64,000 bases of DNA. Source: JAJPKK01 sp963747835. GTDB taxonomy: Bacteria > Pseudomonadota > Alphaproteobacteria > Rhizobiales > Xanthobacteraceae. Made by a program: the position numbers and the translations under genes. Positions within the stretch are counted from its first letter, which is position 1. The number at the start of each line of letters is the position of its first letter. This document shows, piece after piece, positions 25,979 to 36,600 of this stretch. The notes beneath the pieces were generated by a model that was not told where the DNA came from, searched no databases, and was given only the letters and a program-made list of their open reading frames with translations. The stretch spans positions 2,170,001-2,234,000 of the forward strand of contig CAVVGO010000005.1 in the NCBI GenBank assembly GCA_963747835.1. Reading direction: 5' to 3'.

Positions 25979-26677
25979 CTAGAATACGAACGCTGGCGTC
26001 TTGCTAAGGCCGGGCAGGACCGGCGCCATCGCGTCGAACACCGGGCGGCCACTGACTTCGCCATTAACGGCCTGAAAACACATCGCCTTCCCCATCGGCC
26101 CGGATACGACGACGCCGACCAGCCGACCCGCCGGTGCAAGCTGGGCGAGCACGGTTTCGGGAATGACGTCAGCCCCGCCGTCGATCAAAACGATCTCATA
26201 AGGACCCGTCGCCGGCCAGCCGGCGGAGAGCGGGCCCTCGACGACGGTAACATTGGCAGCACCGAGCGCCGATAAGGCGGACCGGGCGCGGCCGGCAAGC
26301 GCGGGATTCTCTTCAAGCGCCGACACCGAGCCGACCAGTCGGGACAGCACGGCTGCCGAGTAGCCGGTGCCGCACCCCACAACCAGTGCGCGATCCTGCG
26401 GAGCCGGATCGGCCGCTTGGATCAGCCGTGCCAATACCACGGGCTTGATAAGCCAGCGCGACGCGATTTCACGCCCCGCACCTGCACGCCCCGCTGCCGG
26501 TCCGATTCCGCCGTCGAGCGGCAGGTCGCGATCGAGATAGGACAGCGCCGCGATGCCGTCGGGTACGAACCGTTCGCGCGGAATATCGAGCATCGCGGCA
26601 ATGAGCGTGAGATTGGTGACGTCGGCGGTGCGAATCTGGCCGTCGACCATCGCGCGGCGCGCCATCGCAAAATCCAT
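25979..26677 (-). CDS. pcm: Protein-L-isoaspartate O-methyltransferase
   Basis: 232 residues, repairing isoaspartyl residues with S-adenosylmethionine. MVDGQIRTADVTNLTLIAAM at the start is typical of this alphaproteobacterial group. The SAM motif 1 is VVGCGTGYSAAVLSRL, with VSALEENPALA for the ribose acidic residue and YEIVLIDGGADVIPE following. I chose the ATG at 26677 (MDFAMARRAMVDGQ). The frame is open to 26767 without homology. Upstream of tolC, as usual. Confidence 0.92.
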   Translation of the reverse strand: MDFAMARRAMVDGQIRTADVTNLTLIAAMLDIPRERFVPDGIAALSYLDRDLPLDGGIGPAAGRAGAGREIASRWLIKPVVLARLIQAADPAPQDRALVVGCGTGYSAAVLSRLVGSVSALEENPALAGRARSALSALGAANVTVVEGPLSAGWPATGPYEIVLIDGGADVIPETVLAQLAPAGRLVGVVVSGPMGKAMCFQAVNGEVSGRPVFDAMAPVLPGLSKTPAFVF

Positions 26678-26833
26678 TTCCGCCTCCCGCTCCGGCCGCC
26701 CGATTCCGCCGTTGTCGCGCCGCCGCAAGCCGGGTTGTGCGGCATGGTCCGACAAAACGCAAGACACCTAGCCGTCCGGTCAGTTGTGTGCGGCCGCGCC
26801 GCGTCCCACCTTCGGGACACAAAGGAGATACCC

Positions 26834-27754
26834 ATGACGGACACCGCTTCACCTCTTCAAACATCCCTGCAACTATCCAGTGATTTGGCCGCGTTGGTCG
26901 CGGACGCCGCCCGATCGATTGTCGCGGTTCACGGCCGCGGCCATAGGCCATCGAGCGGACTGATCTGGCAGCCCGGCCTCGTGGTGACCGCCGAGGAGGC
27001 CGTGGAACACGACGCCGGCCTCGCACTGACGCTGCCCGACGGACAACGGGTCGAAGCGACCCTGGCGGGCCGCGATCCCAGCACCGATATCGCGGTGCTA
27101 CGCTACGCGGTCGACGGTGCGGCTGCGCCCGCCGGCTTGGCGGCGCGCACCGTGGCGGCGAACCTACAGCCCGGCCATCTCGCTATCGCGGTCGGCCGCA
27201 CCCATGGCGACGTTATCGCGGCGCTCGGAATCGTGTCGCTCGCCGGAGCGGCGTGGCGCAGCAGCCAGGGCGGACTCATAGACGCCAAGCTGCGAATCGA
27301 CGCGCGGCTGCCGGCGGCGGCGGAAGGCGGTGCCTTGGTTGGTGCCGACGGTAGCCTGATCGGCATGGCGGTGTTCGGTCCGCGCCGCCGCGTGCTCGCC
27401 ATCCCGACCACCACCCTCGCCCGCGTCGCCCAAACCATCAACGACAAGGGCCACATCGTCCGCGGCTATCTCGGGGTCGGGCTGCAGCGCGTTGCCCTGC
27501 CCGCGTCCGATGGCGTCGAAGCGCGCCGCGCCGCCATGGTGGTGACCGTCGATCCCGCCGGCCCGGCCGGGGCCGCCGGCATCCTCCAGGGCGACATCAT
27601 CGTCGCCGTCGGCGGCACCGCGGTGACGGGCCTGCGCAGCCTCTATCAGCAGCTCGGACCCGAGACGGTCGGGCAGAAGACGGCCGTCGACCTGATCCGC
27701 GCGGGCGCCCGCACCAAGGTCGACGTGACCATTGCATCGCGTCCGCGCGCGTAA
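26834..27754 (+). CDS. HtrA-like pseudoprotease with PDZ domain (catalytic His and Ser lost)
   Basis: 306 residues. A trypsin-like domain (about 25-195) is followed by a PDZ domain (about 205-300, VRGYLGVGLQRV, AAGILQGDIIVAVGGT). Aligned with HtrA, the catalytic His position in VVTAEEAV is Glu55, the Asp in DPSTDIAVL (Asp85) is kept, and the Ser position in AAAEGGALV is Glu164. It therefore cannot cleave peptide bonds, but may still bind clients or inhibit an active partner. No signal peptide is visible, so it may act in the cytoplasm. The ATG has AAAGGAG at the right distance. The LuxR-type gene starts 8 bases after its stop. Confidence 0.88.
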   Translation: MTDTASPLQTSLQLSSDLAALVADAARSIVAVHGRGHRPSSGLIWQPGLVVTAEEAVEHDAGLALTLPDGQRVEATLAGRDPSTDIAVLRYAVDGAAAPAGLAARTVAANLQPGHLAIAVGRTHGDVIAALGIVSLAGAAWRSSQGGLIDAKLRIDARLPAAAEGGALVGADGSLIGMAVFGPRRRVLAIPTTTLARVAQTINDKGHIVRGYLGVGLQRVALPASDGVEARRAAMVVTVDPAGPAGAAGILQGDIIVAVGGTAVTGLRSLYQQLGPETVGQKTAVDLIRAGARTKVDVTIASRPRA

Positions 27755-27761
27755 CCGGCCT

Positions 27762-28364
27762 ATGCTGCGGCCGCCGCCACCAACTCCGCCGATCCGCGTC
27801 GCACTTCGCATCGCGGATCGGGCGCTGCGAGCCCGGATCGCCGCGGCCTGCGACGATGCCGACTTCGACATTGCCGGTCCCGGCGCCGCGGGCGGCGACG
27901 CCGATATCGTGCTCGCCGACCGGCCGGTCACGACAGCAGCGCCGGTCATCGCCCTGGCGCCCGGCGCAAGCGCGGAAACCTGGCGGTGCGACCTGCGCGC
28001 CGTTGTGCCGGCAGACATCGATGGGGCGACGCTCGGCGCCGTAATCGCGGTGGTTGCCGCCGGCCTTGCCGTGATGGCGCGCAGCAACCTCTCCGCACAC
28101 TACGATGCGCCCTTCTCCGGCGCGTGGGCGGACGGGCCGGAGCGAGCCGATGGCGACGAGGCTCAGGCCGCGCTGACGCCGCGAGAGCGCGAAGTACTGG
28201 CGCTCCTCGCTGAAGGCGCCTCAAACAAGGCTATCGCCCACGCGCTGGCCGTATCGATCCACACCGCCAAATTCCATGTTGCGTCGCTGACTGAAAAGCT
28301 CGGTGCCAGCGGCCGCCTGGAAGCGGTCGCGATCGCGATCCGATCCGGGCTCGTCATGGTGTGA
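27762..28364 (+). CDS. LuxR/FixJ-type regulator with degenerate receiver
   Basis: 200 residues. The C-terminal LuxR helix-turn-helix (ALTPREREVLALLAEGASNK..SIHTAKFHVASLTEKLGA) is complete. The N-terminal domain keeps receiver-like strands (IRVALRIADRALRARIAAAC, DADIVLADRP) but is short and lacks the paired acidic residues, so phosphorylation by a histidine kinase is unlikely. The start is the ATG at 27762. It sits 8 bases after the HtrA-like pseudoprotease and 80 bases before the active HtrA, and probably controls this small operon. Confidence 0.82.
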   Translation: MLRPPPPTPPIRVALRIADRALRARIAAACDDADFDIAGPGAAGGDADIVLADRPVTTAAPVIALAPGASAETWRCDLRAVVPADIDGATLGAVIAVVAAGLAVMARSNLSAHYDAPFSGAWADGPERADGDEAQAALTPREREVLALLAEGASNKAIAHALAVSIHTAKFHVASLTEKLGASGRLEAVAIAIRSGLVMV

Positions 28365-28443
28365 ACGCATCGCAGCCCGCGCGGTCGGGCACAGTGTCTT
28401 TTAAAAAAACGGCTTCGACACCATATGACAATCGGTGACCCCC

Positions 28444-29445
28444 ATGCTCGATATATCCCCTATTTTGGAAAACGAAACCGAAGAGGATCGGCATCCTGAA
28501 GCCGGGGCGCCGGCCCAGCTCGATGCACTCTCGCGCGGCATTGCCGACGTGGTCGATCGCATCGGCCCCGCCGTAGTACGGGTCGAAACCGCCCGCAATG
28601 GTCAGCCGTCCGGCAGCATCGGCTCCGGCGTTGTCATCTCGCCTGATGGCCTCGTACTGACCAACAGCCATGTGATCCACGGCCATCGCGACGCCCGCCT
28701 CGCCGACAGCGAGGGAAGCATCATGGAGGCGCGGCTGATCGGCGAGGATCGCGATACCGACCTCGCCTTGCTGCGGGTGACCGCGGCCCGCCATCTTGTT
28801 TCGGCGCCGCTCGGCGATTCCAAGCTGCTCAGGCGCGGCCAGATCGTGATCGCCATCGGCAATCCGCTAGGATTCGAATTCACCGTCACGTCCGGCGTGG
28901 TATCAGCGCTCGGTCGCTCGTTGCGCGCGTCCAACGGGCGGCTGATCGACGACGTGGTCCAGACCGATGCCGCCCTCAATCCAGGCAATTCCGGCGGCCC
29001 ATTGGTCGATACACGCGGTGAGGTGGTCGGCATCAACACCGCGGTCATCGCGGGTGCCCAAGGCATCTGCTTCGCGGTCGCCAGCAATACCGCGAAATTC
29101 GTGCTGGGCGAACTCATCCGCCACGGCCGGGTGCGCCGCGCCTACATCGGAGTGTCGGCCCAGACGGTTCCGGTGCCGCGCCGCTATGCGCGCGAATTCG
29201 ATCTGGAAAACCGGCTCGGCGCACTGGTGACCGGGATCGAGAAGGACAGCCCAGCCGCCGCCGCGAGCCTTCTCACCCAGGACATCATCGTGAAGCTCGA
29301 CAACGAGCCGGTGGCCGGGATCGATGATCTGGTCCGCCTCCTCGACGGCTCCCGGGTCGGCCGGTCAGTGCCCCTGACCGTGCTCCGATTCGGCACGCGC
29401 GTGGAATTGACCCTGCGGCCGATCGAACGCCCCGCGGCCGGCTGA
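28444..29445 (+). CDS. HtrA-type serine protease with PDZ domain
   Basis: 333 residues. The active triad is present: His in VLTNSHVI, Asp in DTDLALL, Ser in NPGNSGGPL. The PDZ domain follows (RRAYIGVSAQTVPVP, LTQDIIVKLDNEPVAG). I chose the ATG at 28444, preceded by GGTGA; an in-frame GTG at 28435 adds three residues. There is no signal peptide or membrane helix at the N-terminus, so it may be a cytoplasmic rather than periplasmic HtrA. It is the active relative of the pseudoprotease three genes upstream. Confidence 0.9.
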   Translation: MLDISPILENETEEDRHPEAGAPAQLDALSRGIADVVDRIGPAVVRVETARNGQPSGSIGSGVVISPDGLVLTNSHVIHGHRDARLADSEGSIMEARLIGEDRDTDLALLRVTAARHLVSAPLGDSKLLRRGQIVIAIGNPLGFEFTVTSGVVSALGRSLRASNGRLIDDVVQTDAALNPGNSGGPLVDTRGEVVGINTAVIAGAQGICFAVASNTAKFVLGELIRHGRVRRAYIGVSAQTVPVPRRYAREFDLENRLGALVTGIEKDSPAAAASLLTQDIIVKLDNEPVAGIDDLVRLLDGSRVGRSVPLTVLRFGTRVELTLRPIERPAAG

Positions 29446-30018
29446 CCGGTCCGTCGACGCGACCTGGAATAACGCCGCCGCGACTGAATTTCAGGATAAA
29501 CCACGAGATAGGCCTGGTTTTTGCCTCGCACGCCGGCCAATAGAGCAATCGGCGAGATTTCCCATGCCGGTACCCGTGCCGGAACGCGCAATCAACCGGT
29601 AACGGCAGCCCTGGTCAGCGGCGAATTCATCACCAAGACGGCGACCCGCTTCATGATGTGTCCGCTGCTTTCGTCGTCCTGTTCAAGCTCGGCGCCGCAT
29701 CGATGCCGAACGCCGAGGCCGCGGTCCAATTGTTCGTGAGCTGATTTCCAACCCCTACAGCCATTGCCGCCCGACCGACAAATTGTGCCGTCCGCCGCGG
29801 CTGCTCCGCCCCGCCTAAAGATGACAGCGGGATGGCTTGTGTTCTAATTTCGCAAAACCTGATTTTCCGCCTTCCCTTGCCGTTCCGGCGACAGTAGACC
29901 CGTCGTCGGACCCGTCATTCCGGTGCCGGCCGCCGGGTCGAAACGGCGCGCCTCGCGCGGCGGCGCGCGGGTGCGGCCGATCCCCCGTGCGGGGCCCGAA
30001 GTGAGGTGGAGGCGATCG
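29446..30018. other. Intergenic region between htrA and mgtE
   Basis: 573 bases without a credible gene. I see no tRNA, no clear promoter for mgtE and no Mg-sensing leader (M-box) structure, though such a leader cannot be excluded by eye. Confidence 0.5.
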
Positions 30019-31393
30019 ATGAGCGAGACCTTGACCGAGTCCGACCTCGCGGCCGACCCGGTTGTCCTTGCGGCAAAGCTCGGCGATGAACGCTCCGCCG
30101 ATATCGTCGAAGTCCTCAACGAGCATATTCCGCAGGTCGCGGCCGCCGTTCTGGTGAACCTGCCGCCGGAGACCGCGGTCGCAGTGCTCGACACACCGAG
30201 CCTCGACCACGCCGCCGAAATCATCGAGGCGATTCCGCGCGATCGCGTCGTGCCATTGTTGACCGGTATGTCGGCCGATCGTGTCGCCGACCTGTTCCGC
30301 GAACTTGGCGAGCCGGTGCGCTCCGACCTCATGACGTCGGCTCGATGCCGAAACTGCGGCTTCGGTCCGCCAACTGCTCAGCTATCCGGAGGAGAGCGCC
30401 GGCTCCCTCATGACCACCGAATTCGTCAGCGTGCCGGCCAACTGGACCGCCGCGCAGACGTTGCAACACGTGCGCATGGTCGAACGCACCCGCGAGACCA
30501 TTTACGCGATTTACATCCTCGATCCACGTACCAAGGTGCTGCTGCGGGCGCTCCCGTTGCGCCGGCTCATCTCCGCCGACCCCGAAGCGTCGGTCCTCTC
30601 GGCGGCGCCGACGCGGCGGCCGGTCACCATATCGCCGCTCGCCAGCAGCGACGAGGCCGCGCGGCTGATATCCAAATACGATCTTCTCGCTGTCCCGGTC
30701 GTCGACGGCGCCGGCCACCTGATCGGCATCGTCACGGTCGACGACGTCATCGATACGATGGTCAAGCGGCAGACCGAGGAGGTGCAGCGGTTCGGCGGCA
30801 TGGAAGCGCTCGACGAGCCTTATATGGACATCGGCTTCGCCAAGATGATCCGCAAGCGGGCAGGCTGGCTTTGTGCGCTGTTCCTGTCGGAAATGCTGAC
30901 GGCCTCCGCCATGCAGGGCTTCGAAGGCGAACTCGAGAAGGCGATCGTCCTCACCTTGTTCATTCCCCTTATCATGAGTTCGGGCGGCAATTCCGGATCC
31001 CAGGCGACCTCGTTGCTGATCCGCGCACTCGCGCTCCATCAGGTGCGCCTTACCGACTGGTGGCGCGTGGCGCTCCGCGAACTGCCGACCGGTGTCATGC
31101 TCGGCACCATTCTTGGCGTAATCGGCATGGCACGCATATCCCTGTGGCAGTTTTTCGGTCTCTACGACTACGGCCAGCACTGGATGCTGGTCGCTCTGAC
31201 CGTCGGCTGCGCCCTGGTCGGCATCGTGACCTTCGGATCAATGGCGGGCTCGATGTTGCCGTTCTTGTTGCGCGCACTCCGCTTCGACCCGGCAGCGGCA
31301 TCCGCTCCGTTCGTCGCAACGCTTGTCGACGTGACCGGGCTGGTGATCTATTTCGGGGTCGCGGCCCTGATCCTGCGCGGCACGCTGCTGTGA
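30019..31393 (+). pseudogene. mgtE: MgtE-type magnesium transporter with one-base frameshift
   Basis: The gene is a CBS-gated Mg2+ channel. The first part (MgtE_N, residues 1-105) reads normally to LGEPVRSDLMT, then an extra T at about 30337 shifts the frame. The rest continues in the next frame as RLDAETAASVRQLLSYPEES, two CBS domains, and the five-helix channel with its Mg-selective MSSGGNSGSQA loop. Removing one base restores a 457-residue protein of normal length. The start at 30019 has GGAGG upstream. The downstream psiF gene lies 105 bases further. Confidence 0.85.
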
Positions 31394-31498
31394 GGCGGCG
31401 ATTTGATCTTTGAACTATCCGCCGCTGGTCGCTAAAGTCTCGCGGCATCGTGGTTGAGCGATGCTCCATCACCGGCAACAAACTCCCATGAGGTCCCA

Positions 31499-31744
31499 AT
31501 GAGGATTTTACAACCTATCGTCGGCTCCGCGATCGTCGTGCTGCTCGGCACCGGCATCTGCTTCGCGCAAGCGCCGAAGCCTGCTGCCGGCGCTCCTCCC
31601 ACCACCGCGGCCGCGCCGGCAAATCCAGCCAAGAAGGCGATATCGAAGGCTTGCTCGGACCAAGCCAACACCAAGGGCCTGCACGGCAAGGAGCGCAAGA
31701 AGTTCCGCTCCGAATGCAAGAGGAACGGCGGCAAGGAAGCCTGA
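31499..31744 (+). CDS. psiF: PsiF-family protein
   Basis: 81 residues with a signal peptide (ending FAQA). A Pro/Ala-rich stretch follows, then one PsiF unit (KACSDQANTKGLHGKERKKF). E. coli PsiF is induced by phosphate starvation, but its molecular role is unknown. The ATG at 31499 has GAGGTCCC before it. It follows mgtE in the same direction. Confidence 0.85.
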   Translation: MRILQPIVGSAIVVLLGTGICFAQAPKPAAGAPPTTAAAPANPAKKAISKACSDQANTKGLHGKERKKFRSECKRNGGKEA

Positions 31745-32262
31745 GCCACACCGGAGCTGGACGGCGCGGATTTTCTCAACCGAGGAACCCGCGCAGCCCG
31801 GCGATATAGAGGTCTAGCGGCGCTACAATTGAGCGGGGCCGCTGCGGAAGGCACCTTGGCCAGCGAGCCATGAGGCTGCGAATTAGCGCACGACCCTCGA
31901 CGTAACCAGAACGCGCGCCGGTGCGGGCCGCAGCCACCGCACCGGCGGCGCGGCGGAATTGGGTTTGGCCCGAAGCGCTTAGGCGCACCCGCCCGACCAC
32001 CCAGGGAAAACCGCGTTCCCATTTCCCAGCGCGTTTGCAACTCACGCCGACGACATTGATTTTAATTCATGGCTTGGAAAGGCGACCGTAAGGTCTGTTC
32101 CCGTAGCGTTTGTTTCCTGAAGATCACGTCAGCCGATCTAGCAAAAGGGCGTCGACCTATGCGAGAATGCATATATGTGGTCTCATCCGCGCAATAGAGG
32201 CAAGTCGCCGCGAGTGCGGTGCGTGAGCCTTGCGCGGGTTGCCCCGGGTTGAATGGCAGGAC
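31745..32262. other. Intergenic region between psiF and the mdtA-like gene
   Basis: 518 bases without a credible gene. The region upstream of the efflux operon should carry its promoter, but I see no convincing box or operator palindrome. Confidence 0.5.
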
Positions 32263-33558
32263 ATGGACGATCGCACCACCACCACCGACTTCACCAAGAC
32301 GGCCCCGGCCGTTAAACCGGCCACGGGCATCGCTCCTGAAAAGAAGCGGTGGCGATTAGGACTGATTCTAGTTCTCCTGGCGGCGGCCGGGTTGGGCTGG
32401 TGGATTTATGGGCGCCAGGCTGCCGAGGCGCCGGCCCGCCGCAACGAGTCGGGCCCCGTCTCGGTCGTCGCAGTGCCGGCCGTATCGGGCGACATCGACA
32501 TTACGCTCAACGCGCTCGGCACGGTGACCTCGCTCGCGACCGTGACGATCAAGTCACAGATCAGCGGCCAACTCGTTCGCGTCGCTTACACGGAAGGCCA
32601 GATCGTCAAGAAGGGCGATCTCCTGGCCGAGATCAATTCGCGACCCTTCGAACTTGCACTCGCCCAGGCCCAGGGCGCCCTTGAGCGCGACCAGGCGCTG
32701 CTGCAGACCGCCGAACTCGATCTCAAGCGCTACCAGGACCTCGCCAAGACCAATGCGATCCCGAGACAGCAACTCGATACCCAGATATCGCTGGTGATTC
32801 AGGACAAGGGCAACGTGATTTCCGATCAGGCCCAGATCGACACCCAGAAACTCAACATCACGTATTGCCACATCATCGCTCCGGTCAACGGACGGGTTGG
32901 GCTGCGCCTGGTGGACCAGGGCAATTACGTGACGCCGACCGACGCCACCGGCCTCGTCATCATCACCCAGTTGCAGCCCATCACGGTCATCTTCCCGGTG
33001 GCGGAGGACAACCTGCCGCAAATTAACAAACGAATGCGCGCCGGCGTAACCTTGCCGGTGACAGCCTACGATCGCACCGGCACGATCCAACTCAGTTCCG
33101 GTGAGCTGAGAACACTTGATAACCAGATCGACACCACCACCGGCACACTGAAGCTGCGCGCCGAGTTTGCCAACCAGGACGATGGCCTGTTTCCCAACCA
33201 GTTCGTCAACGTCAAGCTGCTGATCGACATCCTGCATGATACTATTGTCGTCCCGACCAGCGCCATTCAGCGCGGCGCGCCCGGCACTTTCGTCTATATC
33301 GTCGATGCCCAAAATGCGGTGTCGGTAAAGCCGGTCATGCTCGGGCCGACCAGCGCCGACCGGGTTGCCGTGCAATCGGGTCTTTCGCCGGGCGACAAGG
33401 TCGTCATCGATGGTGCGGACAAACTCCGCAACGGCGCCAAAATCACGTTGCGCGCGCCCAGCAACCCCGGTGCCGGCGGCACCGGCAGTCCGCCGGTCGT
33501 ACCGCCCGCGTCAACCCGTCCGCAAAGCGGATCGCAGCGGCCGCAGAGCCCGCCATGA
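32263..33558 (+). CDS. mdtA: RND efflux periplasmic adaptor (MdtA-like)
   Basis: 431 residues. It has a membrane anchor (27-49), a lipoyl half (NALGTVTSLATVTIKSQISG), a coiled coil (about 130-190), the second lipoyl half (YCHIIAPVNGRVGLRLVDQGN) and the membrane-proximal beta domain with a Pro-rich tail. It is first of an operon with two permeases, the MdtABC layout, in which MdtB and MdtC form a heteromeric pump. The ATG at 32263 gives the MDDRT N-terminus. A Pro/Ser/Gln-rich tail of about 30 residues follows the last strand. Confidence 0.93.
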   Translation: MDDRTTTTDFTKTAPAVKPATGIAPEKKRWRLGLILVLLAAAGLGWWIYGRQAAEAPARRNESGPVSVVAVPAVSGDIDITLNALGTVTSLATVTIKSQISGQLVRVAYTEGQIVKKGDLLAEINSRPFELALAQAQGALERDQALLQTAELDLKRYQDLAKTNAIPRQQLDTQISLVIQDKGNVISDQAQIDTQKLNITYCHIIAPVNGRVGLRLVDQGNYVTPTDATGLVIITQLQPITVIFPVAEDNLPQINKRMRAGVTLPVTAYDRTGTIQLSSGELRTLDNQIDTTTGTLKLRAEFANQDDGLFPNQFVNVKLLIDILHDTIVVPTSAIQRGAPGTFVYIVDAQNAVSVKPVMLGPTSADRVAVQSGLSPGDKVVIDGADKLRNGAKITLRAPSNPGAGGTGSPPVVPPASTRPQSGSQRPQSPP

Positions 33559-33611
33559 CGGCTGCGCCCGATCCCCTCTTCGGCGCCTGAGCGGTCAACC
33601 GTGAGCAACCC

Positions 33612-36600
33612 ATGAGCCCGTCGCGCCCCTTCATCCTGCGGCCGGTGGCGACAACGTTACTGATGATCGCCATCATGCTGTCGGGCCTCGTCGCCTACCG
33701 GTTCCTGCCTCTCGCCGCGCTGCCCGAGGTCGATTATCCGACCATTCAGGTGCAGACCTTCTACCCGGGCGCGAGCCCGGACGTGATGACATCCTCGGTC
33801 ACGGCGCCGCTCGAGGTCCAACTCGGCCAGATGCCGGCGCTCAATCAGATGAGTTCGGCAAGTTCGGCCGGTTCATCGATCATCACACTGCAATTCAACC
33901 TCAAGCTCAGCCTCGACGTCGCCGAGCAGGAGGTCCAGGCCGCGATCAACGCCGCCGGCAACCTGCTGCCGTCGGATCTTCCCGCGCCACCGATCTATGC
34001 GAAGATCAACCCGGCCGATGCGCCGATCCTGACGCTTGCCTTGCGGTCGGAATCGCTGCCGCTGCCGCAGGTCGAAGACATGGCCGATACCAGGCTCGCG
34101 ATGAAGATCTCGCAGCTTCCCGGCGTCGGTCTTGTGACCATCAGCGGCGGCCAGCGACCGGCGGTCCGCATCCAGGCCGACCTGCGCAAACTCGCTGCCT
34201 ACGGCCTCAACATCGACGACCTGCGCACCACGCTCGGCAACGCCAACGTCAATACTCCCAAGGGCAATTTCGACGGCCCGATGCGAGCCTCGACCATCAA
34301 CGCCAACGACCAGTTGATGACCGCCGCGGGCTATCGCAGCCTCGTCATCGCTTACCGTAACGGTTCACCGGTGCGGCTCAGCGACGTGGCGAATGCGATC
34401 GACGGGGCGCAGAACGACAAACTTGCTGCCTGGATGAACATGTCACCGGCGGTCATTCTCAATGTCCAGCGCCAACCCGGCGCCAACGTCATCGAGGTGG
34501 TCGACACCATCAAGGGCCTGCTGCCGCAACTCACCGCTGCGTTGCCATCGTCGATCGACGTGTCGGTGCTCAGCGATCGCACCATCACCATCCGGGCGTC
34601 GGTCGAGGATGTGGAATTCGAATTGATGCTCGCCGTCGTGCTGGTGGTGCTGGTGATCTTCGTATTCCTGCGCAGCGCGCGGGCCACCATCATTCCGAGT
34701 CTTTCGGTGCCGCTGTCGCTGGTCGGCACCTTCGGCGCCATGTACATGCTCGGATTCAGCCTCAACAATCTGTCGTTGATGGCCCTGACCATCTCGTCGG
34801 GTTTCGTGGTCGACGACGCCATCGTGGTGATCGAGAACATCTCCCGCTACATCGAAGAGGGGGAATCCCCTCTCGAAGCGGCGCTGAAAGGGTCCGAGCA
34901 GATCGGCTTCACCATCATCTCGCTCACCATCTCGCTGATTGCCGTTCTGATTCCGCTCCTGTTCATGGGCGATGTGGTGGGACGGCTGTTCCGCGAATTC
35001 GCCATCACTCTCGCCGTCACCATCCTGATCTCGGCGGTGGTGTCGCTGACGCTCGTCCCGATGGCCTGCGCCAAACTTCTCAAGCCGGCCGCCGACGAGC
35101 ACGAGAACACGTTCCAGCGCAAGACCAGGGAATGGTTCGATGCTCTGATCGACGGCTATGCGTATGTTTTGCGCCACGTATTGGACCACCAAGGCGCGAC
35201 CCTCTTGGTTGCGCTCGGCACCCTGGCGTTGACGGCGTGGCTCTATGTCGTTATTCCGAAAGGCTTCTTCCCGATCCAGGACACCGGCCTGATCCAGGGC
35301 ATCTCCGAGGCACCCCAGGAGATCTCATTTTCTGCCATGGCGGAGCGTCAACGGGCGCTTGCCGAGATCATTCTCAAGGATCCCGACGTCGACAGTCTGT
35401 CCTCCTTCATCGGCGTAGACGGCACCAACATCACGCTCAACAGCGGCCGTTTCCTCATCAATCTCAAGCCGCATGATATCCGCGCCAACAGCGTGACGAC
35501 GATCATTGATCGCATCAACCGGGCTACTGCGGACGTCTCGGGCATCTCGCTCTATATGCAGCCGGTCCAAGACCTGACCATCGATGACGCCGTGAGCCGA
35601 ACGCAATATCAATTCTCTCTGGAGGATGCCAATCCGGACGAGCTTGCCGTGTGGGCACCCCGGTTGGTGGACAAGCTCAATTCGATGCCGCAATTTTCCC
35701 AGGTATCGAGCGACATCGCGGCCTATGGACTGACCGCCTATGTGGATATCGACCGCGACACCGCCGGCCGTTTCGGCATCACGCCCGCCACCATCGACAA
35801 CGCCCTATACGATTCCTTCGGGCAGCGGATCGTCTCGACGATTTTCACGAACTCGAACCAATATCGGGTGATCCTCGAAACCGATCCGAAGCTGAAAGCG
35901 TCGCTGGATTCGTTCTCCGCGATCTATGTTCCGACCTCGACCAGCAGCAGCACGGTGCCCGGCCAGGTTCCGTTGTCCGTGGTCGCCCACATACGCGAGG
36001 GCACGTCACCGCTGCGGATCGATCATCTCGGACAATTTCCCGCGACCGGCATCTCGTTCAATCTCGCGCCGGGCGCTTCGCTTGGCGGGGCGGTCGACGC
36101 GATCAGGCAGGCCAGACAGGAAATCGGCCTTCCGATCAGCGCCAGTATTCGCTTGCAAGGCGCGGCACTCGCCTTCCAGAAGTCGCTTTCGAACGAACTG
36201 CTTCTGATCCTCGCGGCGATCGTCACGGTTTATATCGTGCTTGGCGTGCTGTACGAGAGTTTCGTGCATCCCATCACCATCCTCTCGACACTTCCGTCGG
36301 CCGGCATCGGCGCGCTGGTCGCGCTCATCGTCGCGGGCGACGATCTCTCGGTGATCGCCATTATCGGCATCATCCTCCTGATCGGCATCGTCAAGAAGAA
36401 TGCCATCATGATGATCGACTTTGCACTCGATGCGCAGCGCAACGAGCACAAACCGCCACGCGAGGCGATCTACCAGGCCTGCCTGTTGCGGTTCCGGCCG
36501 ATCTTGATGACCACCATGGCGGCCGTCCTTGGCGCCCTCCCCTTGATGATGGGCACCGGCGTCGGCTCGGAACTGCGCCATCCGCTCGGCATCTCCATCG

